Below are positions 7,221-12,878 of a stretch of 12,878 nucleotides of DNA, piece by piece (the first letter of the stretch is position 1; the number at the start of each line of letters is the position of its first letter). A model generated the notes under the pieces. That model saw nothing but the letters and a program-made list of their open reading frames with translations. It was not told the origin of the DNA and made no database searches. Location: NCBI GenBank assembly GCA_031264875.1, contig JAISDK010000084.1, forward strand, positions 1-12,878. The letters are read 5' to 3'. The translations under genes were made by a program, and so were the position numbers. Origin of the DNA: Prevotellaceae bacterium. GTDB taxonomy: Bacteria; Bacteroidota; Bacteroidia; Bacteroidales; UBA932.

Positions 7221-8375
7221 ATGAAAACAAGATTATTTTTTGTCTGTTTAGCCGGATTGCTGCTGGCAGTCTCGTGCGGAAAAAATGCTGTTACCATAAA
7301 AGGTCATGTAACAGATGCCAAAGACGAACTGCTGGAACTGTTTGTGAATACAACGCCCCAGAAATTGATAGACACGGTACGGCTGGACTCTCTGGGGACG
7401 TTTTCATTCAAATATGACTTTAAGAAAAACCCCTTCCCCGTATTTTTCACCTTATCCATATCCGACAAACCGCTGGCCTCGCTTTTGCTGGAGCCGGGCG
7501 AGAAAGTAACCGTCGAAACAGGCCTGAAAAACCCGGCAGCATATCAGGTTTCCGGCTCGGAAGGCTCTCAATTGCTCAAGGAATTGAATGATAAAATGCT
7601 AAAGACGGCAATTTCCGTCGATTCAACTGTCAGAATACTGAATAAAACGGGAGATGCGTCGGAAAACTCCGAACAGTCACAAAAAACAAGGAGAGATCTG
7701 GCGGCCATATTTACACGACATAAAAGAGACTTGATAAAATTCGTTATAAAAAACAGTAAGTCGTATGCCGCATACACCGCAATGTACCAGACCCTGCCCA
7801 GTGGAATAGGAGTTTTCGGAAAAGAAGACGACGCTTTGTATTTCAAGCTGCTTGCCGATTCGCTGGAAAAGAAATATCCGCGTTCGCCTTACGTTCTCCA
7901 ACTGCGCGACGACTATAACCGGCTGATTAACTCGAATGCTGTCCGGAATTTAATCAACAGCGCCGAAGAAACGGCGATTCCCGATGTGAAACTGCCCGAT
8001 GCAACAGGAACACAAGTATCGCTGCTGAGTTTGAAGGGAAAAGTCGTACTGCTGAATTTCTGGTCATCCAAAGACAAGGTTACTGCCCTGAACAACAACG
8101 AGCTGTTGCCGGTATATGAAAAATATAAGTCCGAAGGATTTGAAATCTATCAGGTATCGCTGGACGAAGACAGGGAAAGCTGGCTGCAGACTATTAACAT
8201 GCAGAAACTTCCGTGGATAAATGTCTGCGATTTCACGGGAACGGGGACCTATCCCCTTAAACTTTACAATATAACAAAACTTCCTGCCAATTACCTGATC
8301 AGTAGAAGCTGTGAAATCATCGGCAGAGACCTGTTCGGCGAAAAGCTGGAAGAAAAAATAAAAGAAAATATTTAA
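7221..8375 (+). CDS. TlpA-like lipoprotein with DUF4369 region, lacking the CxxC motif
   Basis: A 384-residue product with a lipoprotein signal: MKTRLF, a hydrophobic core, then LAVSC with C19 as the lipidation site, so it is probably envelope-anchored. A DUF4369-like region spans about 23-125 (VTIKGHVTD, DTVRLDSLGTFSFKYDF, LLEPGEKVTVE), followed by a helical linker. The thioredoxin/AhpC-TSA-like domain covers about 250-384 (IPDVKLPDATG, LKGKVVLLNFW, QVSLDEDRESW, cis-proline P355 in TKLPANYLI). Where relatives have W-C-x-x-C after NFW, this protein has SSKDKVT, so both redox cysteines are replaced (D285 and T288 by alignment). It should be unable to catalyse ordinary thiol-disulfide exchange and may act in binding or as a scaffold. 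mutS follows after 32 nt with no evident promoter, so co-transcription is likely. Confidence 0.86.
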   Translation: MKTRLFFVCLAGLLLAVSCGKNAVTIKGHVTDAKDELLELFVNTTPQKLIDTVRLDSLGTFSFKYDFKKNPFPVFFTLSISDKPLASLLLEPGEKVTVETGLKNPAAYQVSGSEGSQLLKELNDKMLKTAISVDSTVRILNKTGDASENSEQSQKTRRDLAAIFTRHKRDLIKFVIKNSKSYAAYTAMYQTLPSGIGVFGKEDDALYFKLLADSLEKKYPRSPYVLQLRDDYNRLINSNAVRNLINSAEETAIPDVKLPDATGTQVSLLSLKGKVVLLNFWSSKDKVTALNNNELLPVYEKYKSEGFEIYQVSLDEDRESWLQTINMQKLPWINVCDFTGTGTYPLKLYNITKLPANYLISRSCEIIGRDLFGEKLEEKIKENI

Positions 8376-8407
8376 GCAAGTAACCAGGACTTTAGAATAC
8401 AATCAAG

Positions 8408-11020
8408 ATGTCGAAAAATGAAGGAAACAACAGGGTAGCAGAGACTCCATTAATGAGGCAGTATTATGGAGTAAAAGCAAAGCATCCTGATGCCCTGCTG
8501 CTTTTCAGAGTTGGTGATTTCTACGAAACCTTTGGTCAAGATGCTGTGAAAACCAGTGACATACTCGGCATTACACTGACAAAAAGAGCAAACGGAACAG
8601 GACATATCGAGCTGGCGGGCTTTCCCTATCATGCTCTGGACACGTATCTTCCAAAATTAGTCAGGGCAGGGCAACGGGTTGCAATCTGCGATCAGCTGGA
8701 GGATCCGAAAATGACAAAAAACATTGTCAAGCGAGGCGTCACCGAGCTGGTAACCCCAGGAGTGGCTTTTAACAGCAATATTCTGGAACACAGGGAAAAC
8801 AATTTCCTTGCCTGCGTACATATCGACAAGACTTCCATTGGCGTTGCCTTTCTCGACATTTCTACCGGTGAGTTTTATGTTGCCGAAGGAACGGCTGCGT
8901 ATGTTGATAAGCTGCTGGGTAACTTTATGCCCAAGGAAATCCTGTTTCAGAAAGGAAAAGAATCGCTGTTCAGTGAATATTTCGGACAGAAGTATTATAC
9001 CTACAAGCTCGACGAGTGGCTGTTTGTTGCAGATTCGGCAAGAGAAAAACTGCTTCAACAGTTTCAGACAGTTTCGCTTAAAGGGTTCGGAATCGAACAG
9101 CTGATTAACGGGCAGACAGCGGCAGGCGCTATTTTATATTATCTCGAACTCACTCAACATGACCGGCTTTCGCATATCTCGTCTATTTCAAGAATAGAAG
9201 AAGACCGTTATGTCTGGCTCGACAAGTTCACCATCAGGAATCTTGAACTGTTTGGCTCCCAGAACGAGAGCGCCAGGTCGCTGCTGAACACAGTGGATAA
9301 AACAGTTTCTCCCATGGGCGCACGCCTGTTAAAACGCTGGATTGCTCTTCCGCTAAAAGAAGTTAAAGCTATCGGCAACCGTCTGGACGTAGTCGATTTC
9401 TTTATAAAGAATCCTGAAATAAAAGAATTTATACGTAACAAGATACTGGAAATAGGCGACATTGAACGTATCATATCAAGAACGTCTGCCGGCAGGGTAA
9501 CACCCAGAGAAGTAGTACAGTTGAAAAAAGCGTTGCAGGCATGTGTGCCGATAAAAGATACCTGCCTCGCCGCCGACAGCGAAATATTGCGTCAGACAGG
9601 CGACCAGCTGAATCCGTGTCCCGAAATATGCGCTAAAATCAACAGGGAAATTTTACCCGAGCCGGGGCAAACAGGTAAGGGAACAGTTATTGCCGAAGGT
9701 GTCAGCGAGGAACTGGACTATCTGAGAAATATTTCGGAGAAAAGCAAGGAGGTTCTTGCCGAAATCCAGCAAAGAGAAATCGAGGCTACCGGAATACCAT
9801 CTCTTAAAGTAAGTTTCAACAACGTGTTCGGTTATTACATAGAGGTGCGGAATACTCACAAGGAAAAGGTGCCTCGCGAATGGATAAGAAAACAGACCCT
9901 GGTAGGCGCGGAACGATATATCACTGAAGAACTGAAACGGTATGAGGAAAAAATCCTGGGCGCCGAGGAAAAAATCCTTGTTATCGAGCAGCAAGTATAT
10001 AACGATTTGATAACAGCGCTGATGGAATATATTGCGCCTGTACAGCTGAATGCAAGTCTTATCGGTCAGCTGGACTGTCTGCTCTCGTTTGCCGAGCTTG
10101 CTTCAACGTCAAACTACTGCAAACCGGTTATCAACGACGGACACGTGATTGATATAAAACAGGGAAGGCATCCCGTTGTGGAAAAACTCCTGCCTCCGGG
10201 GGAAAAATATATTGCAAACGACCTGTTTTTAGACCGTGACAGTCAGCAGATAATAATCATAACCGGCCCCAACATGTCGGGTAAGTCCGCTATCCTGAGG
10301 CAAACGGCGCTGATTGTACTCCTGGCGCAGACAGGCTGCTTCGTCCCGGCCGAATCGGCTACCATAGGTATTGTGGACAAGATATTTACAAGAGTAGGAG
10401 CTTCGGACAATATCTCCCGTGGCGAATCTACTTTCATGGTTGAAATGAACGAAGCGGCAAGTATCCTCAATAACCTGTCGGACAGAAGTCTGATACTGCT
10501 CGACGAAATAGGGAGAGGTACAAGTACTTATGATGGAATATCCATCGCATGGGCGCTGGTGGAGTATATTCACGAACATCCGGCTTCAAAGGCTAAAACC
10601 CTGTTTGCTACACATTACCATGAACTGAATGAAATGGAAAATTCTTTTGCCCGTATTAAAAACTATAATGTCACGGTGAAAGAACTGAACAGCAAGGTTG
10701 TATTCCTGCGTAAACTTGTGCAGGGGGGCGTTGCGCACAGTTTCGGTATTCACGTCGCCCGTATGGCCGGTATGCCTAAAAGCGTGGTAACACGTGCCGA
10801 AGAGATACTTAAGGAACTGGAAAAATCACACAATTCCCTTGAAAAACCCGTTGCCGACATTGCCGCTCACAGAGAAGGCCTGCAACTGAGCTTCTTTCAG
10901 CTGGACGACCCCGTTCTGAAAGAGATAAGAGATAAATTAAAGAAAATAGACATTAATAACCTTACTCCAATGGATGCCCTGAATAAACTGAATGAGATAA
11001 AGAGAATAACAGGACTTTAA
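8408..11020 (+). CDS. mutS: DNA mismatch repair protein MutS
   Basis: A complete 870-residue MutS. The mismatch-sensing F38-Y-E40 lies in GDFYETFG of domain I. Connector, lever and clamp domains fill the middle (for example FNNVFGYYIEVRNTH). The ATPase has Walker A GPNMSGKS at 620-627, STFMVEMNEA, Walker B ending at D699-E700 in LILLDEIGRGTSTYDG, and FATHYHEL. Near the C-terminus QLSFF (826-830) resembles a sliding-clamp-binding motif, followed by the LTPMDALNKLNEI dimerisation tail. MutS recognises base mismatches and recruits MutL; neither mutL nor mutH is in the window. The ATG at 8408 is 32 nt after the TlpA-like gene. No promoter box is evident in that gap, so it is probably read from the promoter at 7132-7162. 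Confidence 0.98.
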   Translation: MSKNEGNNRVAETPLMRQYYGVKAKHPDALLLFRVGDFYETFGQDAVKTSDILGITLTKRANGTGHIELAGFPYHALDTYLPKLVRAGQRVAICDQLEDPKMTKNIVKRGVTELVTPGVAFNSNILEHRENNFLACVHIDKTSIGVAFLDISTGEFYVAEGTAAYVDKLLGNFMPKEILFQKGKESLFSEYFGQKYYTYKLDEWLFVADSAREKLLQQFQTVSLKGFGIEQLINGQTAAGAILYYLELTQHDRLSHISSISRIEEDRYVWLDKFTIRNLELFGSQNESARSLLNTVDKTVSPMGARLLKRWIALPLKEVKAIGNRLDVVDFFIKNPEIKEFIRNKILEIGDIERIISRTSAGRVTPREVVQLKKALQACVPIKDTCLAADSEILRQTGDQLNPCPEICAKINREILPEPGQTGKGTVIAEGVSEELDYLRNISEKSKEVLAEIQQREIEATGIPSLKVSFNNVFGYYIEVRNTHKEKVPREWIRKQTLVGAERYITEELKRYEEKILGAEEKILVIEQQVYNDLITALMEYIAPVQLNASLIGQLDCLLSFAELASTSNYCKPVINDGHVIDIKQGRHPVVEKLLPPGEKYIANDLFLDRDSQQIIIITGPNMSGKSAILRQTALIVLLAQTGCFVPAESATIGIVDKIFTRVGASDNISRGESTFMVEMNEAASILNNLSDRSLILLDEIGRGTSTYDGISIAWALVEYIHEHPASKAKTLFATHYHELNEMENSFARIKNYNVTVKELNSKVVFLRKLVQGGVAHSFGIHVARMAGMPKSVVTRAEEILKELEKSHNSLEKPVADIAAHREGLQLSFFQLDDPVLKEIRDKLKKIDINNLTPMDALNKLNEIKRITGL

Positions 11021-11341
11021 CAAAAAACAATTAATAATTAATCAGGGTGTATTCCAAAATGTCGTGCCGGAAGTGAATAACAACAGTATTCTGGATTGCT
11101 TCGCTTCGCTCGCAATGACGAGCGGCGATGTGATTACATCTCACATAACCATCCTGCGCGTAGTATAACTCATGTTAGGCGCAGATACGTGAAAGTGACT
11201 GCACCGTCGTTGTCAGTAGATGAAATGATGTTCGCTATACTCCCATCCGAAGGATTACGGACTCAACTTTATCTCTTATTTGAGGAATGACATGACAATA
11301 GTTATCACATATCTGCGTAATTATGAATTATTCATTGTTAA
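11021..11341. other. Convergent intergenic region between mutS and the acyl-protein synthetase gene
   Basis: These 321 bases separate two converging genes. They contain AT-rich sequence right after mutS (AATTAATAATTAAT), a REP-like hairpin element at 11091-11123, a weak inverted repeat (CTGCGC 11154-11159 with GCGCAG 11179-11184), and an AT-rich tandem repeat at the right end. A 64-codon plus-strand ORF starts inside the hairpin element (MLRFARNDE) and looks like a chance translation. I see no RNA gene or intrinsic terminator with a U-run. Confidence 0.5.
11091..11123. repeat. REP-like GC-rich hairpin element
   Basis: The segment reads GATTGC, TTCGCTTCGCTC, GCAATGACGAGC. ATTGC at 11095-11099 pairs with GCAAT at 11112-11116 around a loop built of TTCGC units. 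From memory, this type of sequence (whose translation contains LRFARNDE) is dispersed in intergenic regions of many bacterial genomes. Copy number in this genome cannot be judged from one window. Confidence 0.5.
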
Positions 11342-11354
11342 TTATTCATTGTTA
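11327..11354. repeat. 14-bp AT-rich tandem repeat (two exact copies)
   Basis: ATTATTCATTGTTA occurs twice without a gap, at 11327-11340 and 11341-11354. On the minus strand the second copy encodes the last codons and stop of the acyl-protein synthetase-like gene (NNE-stop). A 13-base imperfect palindrome (ATGAAT-T-ATTCAT, 11323-11335) overlaps the first copy. Confidence 0.75.
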
Positions 11355-12319
11355 ATTGTCATAAGGTTGCATCCCCGCATATCGCTTTCGTCGAAGCGAC
11401 CCGTTATTTCAAAACTTCCGTCGGGGTGCATTAATCCCAAATCCTGCGTTTCGATGAACGAACAGGAATATATATTTGCCAGGTCAATGATATTGATTCC
11501 TCCTGCGGTACCGAAAGGGACTCTGCGGAAAGGGTCTTTGGGGTCGCGGATGACCGTTTTCATCCACGGAGGGGTTCGATATATTCCGTTGCCTTTGGAA
11601 TAGGCCTGCGAAAGCAGTTCCGTCATCCCGTATTCCGAAAAAACCCTGTCCACGCCAAAACCCGAACAGATTATGCCATGCAGCTCATCTCTTGTTATTT
11701 CCTCCCGACGCCCTTTCATTCCTCCCGTTTCCATCACCATCAATCCGGGAAAACTGACAGTGAATTTCTCTAAGAAATCCAGCAGTGCAAAGCTTACGCC
11801 GATGAGCAGAGACGGGGTACCGTTTTCCTTTAAAGTTTGCAGAATGTCAAACAGTTCGTTGTGGTTGTTCAGGAAAAATCCCGATAGCGGATTTCCCGAA
11901 TCTTCTATTAATCCCCGAACCATGGTTATCAGCGACGAACCCTGACGCTCGAGATACGAAGGCAGCAAAGCCAGAACGGCGTATCCAGAAATATCTCCGA
12001 AAAAATAGCGGAATCCAGCAGTATAACTTAATTTATAGACGCTTGCGTCGGCAACGTAATGCCTGCTGACATTACTGCCGCCTGTCCCGCTGCTTGTAAA
12101 CACAACTTCCGGTTCGCGGCTTGACGCATAGATTTTTTTTGTTTTAAAAAAGCTGACAGGCAAAAAAGGAATGTCTTCTACCGATGAGACTTTTACACCC
12201 AGAAGTTCAACGTATTTCCGGAAAACGGCACAGTTATCAAACTGAAATTTAAAGCAGTTGAGGATAGCGCTGTCGTCAATCGGACGGGCGTCGGGATTTA
12301 TGATACTGCTTAACGGCAT
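11342..12319 (-). CDS. LuxE-type acyl-protein synthetase-like protein (adenylate-forming family)
   Basis: I start at the ATG at 12317-12319, giving 325 residues. The frame stays open to 12373, but those 18 extra codons overlap the upstream gene and look non-native. Adenylation-type motifs are visible: TSSGTGGS at 75-82, ETGGMKGRR at 197-205, SEYGMTE at 228-234, TQDLG at 291-295 and GRFDESDMRGCNLM at 307-320. This fits the LuxE/PaaK-like acyl-activating group. LuxE activates a fatty acid as acyl-AMP and transfers it to its own C-terminal cysteine; C317 is a possible counterpart here (inference). Partners luxC and luxD are absent, so bioluminescence is not implied and the substrate is unknown. 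It is shorter than classical LuxE. The final TINNE residues come from an AT-rich repeat. It is probably co-transcribed with the DUF454 gene, 2 nt upstream. Confidence 0.82.
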   Translation of the reverse strand: MPLSSIINPDARPIDDSAILNCFKFQFDNCAVFRKYVELLGVKVSSVEDIPFLPVSFFKTKKIYASSREPEVVFTSSGTGGSNVSRHYVADASVYKLSYTAGFRYFFGDISGYAVLALLPSYLERQGSSLITMVRGLIEDSGNPLSGFFLNNHNELFDILQTLKENGTPSLLIGVSFALLDFLEKFTVSFPGLMVMETGGMKGRREEITRDELHGIICSGFGVDRVFSEYGMTELLSQAYSKGNGIYRTPPWMKTVIRDPKDPFRRVPFGTAGGINIIDLANIYSCSFIETQDLGLMHPDGSFEITGRFDESDMRGCNLMTINNE

Positions 12320-12321
12320 GG

Positions 12322-12687
12322 CTACAGCGTTTTGAAGGTTGAGATATGTATCGTAACTCCAACAGCTACACACAACAGCATGATTTTAATCCATATTGCA
12401 CCGGTAAAAACGGCTGACAGTGTGATCGTAGTCCACAAAAGCGACAGTACATAGATTTTTATTGATTTCCGGATGCCTTTGTTTTGCTGGTAATCGGTGA
12501 TATATTTGCCTACTAAACGGTTGTCAAGCAATTTTTTCAACAGCTTTTTCGAGCTTCTGGCATAACATGCAGCCGTCAATAGCAGGAAAGGCGTAGTTGG
12601 CAGAAGGGGAAGAAATATGCCGAGAATACCGAGCGCGAGGAATATGCTACCGCATACAATAAGAAATATTTTTTTCAGTTTTGACAT
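12322..12687 (-). CDS. DUF454 (YbaN-type) small inner-membrane protein
   Basis: A 121-residue hydrophobic protein. The N-terminal half carries the DUF454 signature GIFLPLLPTTPFLLLTAACYARSS in residues 23-46. Likely membrane segments are about 6-24, 26-42, 76-93 and 97-115, with a basic stretch (KKLLKKLLDNR) between the second and third. The function of the family is not established. The TAG stop at 12322-12324 is 2 nt from the start of the LuxE-like gene, so the two are probably one transcript and may act together at the membrane. The ATG at 12685-12687 begins MSKLKKIF, a normal positively charged N-terminus. Confidence 0.88.
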   Translation of the reverse strand: MSKLKKIFLIVCGSIFLALGILGIFLPLLPTTPFLLLTAACYARSSKKLLKKLLDNRLVGKYITDYQQNKGIRKSIKIYVLSLLWTTITLSAVFTGAIWIKIMLLCVAVGVTIHISTFKTL

Positions 12688-12878
12688 GTCCGTTATCTGT
12701 AGGATGTTGAATTATTTTGTTTTATGCCTGCTTTCACTTTTCGACTTTTTAATGTAAAAAATAATATTCGGTAAACATAATCAATAATATATAGATACCT
12801 GTTTTCTTAAATACGGGGGGCAAAGGTATAAAAAATTCCTTTCCGAATCACCGTTGCCGCAATTGGGCGCTTATTCGG
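12688..12878. other. Upstream region of the DUF454-LuxE unit (right edge)
   Basis: AT-rich sequence with no ORF worth reporting. Its one recognisable element is the -7 box at 12821-12828, which would give a leader of roughly 125 nt before the DUF454 gene. Confidence 0.45.
12821..12828 (-). promoter_or_regulatory. -7 element upstream of the DUF454-LuxE unit
   Basis: On the minus strand this reads TACCTTTG, a match to the Bacteroidota -7 consensus, followed by a C-run. No TTTG is found at the proper -33 distance, so it is a one-box prediction. The long leader to the ATG at 12687 leaves room for leader regulation, but no structure is obvious. Confidence 0.5.

Noticed and set aside
11174..11180. 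GTTAGGC resembling an integron attC core
   Set aside because: No matching RYYYAAC partner or paired L boxes lie at the required spacing, and no integrase gene is present.
11096..11290. 64-codon plus-strand ORF starting MLRFARNDE
   Set aside because: Its start is the translation of a REP-like hairpin, a familiar source of spurious ORFs.
11342..12319. Part of a bioluminescence (lux) operon
   Set aside because: Only a LuxE-like gene is present; there is no luxA, luxB, luxC or luxD, and solitary LuxE-like proteins occur outside luminous bacteria.
12320..12373. 18-codon extension of the LuxE-like gene
   Set aside because: It overlaps the end of the DUF454 gene, and the internal ATG at 12319 falls 2 nt after that stop, the expected operon spacing.

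Overview
The window looks like a chromosomal segment from a member of the Bacteroidota, most likely the order Bacteroidales. This rests on the -33/-7 promoter layout (TTTG or TTG, about 20 nt, then TAnnTTTG), start codons without Shine-Dalgarno sequences, thioredoxin-like proteins with DUF4369/DUF5106-type N-terminal regions, a MutS2 and MutS of the size usual in that group, and AT-rich AATTAACAATT-type intergenic repeats. No species is claimed. I see no mobile-element gene, CRISPR array, tRNA or rRNA.

Layout: (1) 1-337 has no convincing gene; a perfect 14-bp palindrome lies just beyond the mutS2 stop. (2) 338-2839, minus strand: mutS2, an ATPase/Smr-nuclease MutS paralogue. (3) 2840-3175: divergent control region with a TACCTTTG -7 element facing each way, and a 43-codon ORF whose first codons resemble the next gene's. 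(4) 3176-7069, plus strand: a tight three-gene operon of two tandem secreted thioredoxin-like paralogues (CDHC and CFHC motifs) and galE. Its junctions are TGATG (1-nt overlap) and ATGAGTAA (8-nt overlap), so translation is probably coupled. (5) 7070-7220: a repeat-rich spacer with alternative hairpins and a promoter. (6) 7221-11020: a third TlpA-like lipoprotein that has lost both redox cysteines, then mutS 32 nt downstream. (7) 11021-11341: a convergent intergenic region with a REP-like hairpin and an AT-rich tandem repeat. (8) 11342-12687, minus strand: a DUF454 (YbaN-type) membrane protein gene followed 2 nt later by a LuxE-type acyl-protein synthetase-like gene. (9) 12688-12878: their upstream region with a TACCTTTG element.

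How the genes may work together: mutS and mutS2 are housekeeping DNA-maintenance genes. The three thioredoxin-like proteins belong to an envelope thiol-redox or folding family expanded in Bacteroidales, and their substrates cannot be read from the sequence. Coupling of two of them to galE suggests, but does not show, a link to surface glycan production. The DUF454-LuxE pair is probably membrane- or lipid-linked and lacks the luxC/luxD partners of bioluminescence operons. The least explained parts are the coupled thioredoxin-thioredoxin-galE operon with its leader ORF, and the cysteine-less TlpA homologue upstream of mutS. I do not see a clear-cut novel defence or mobile system.
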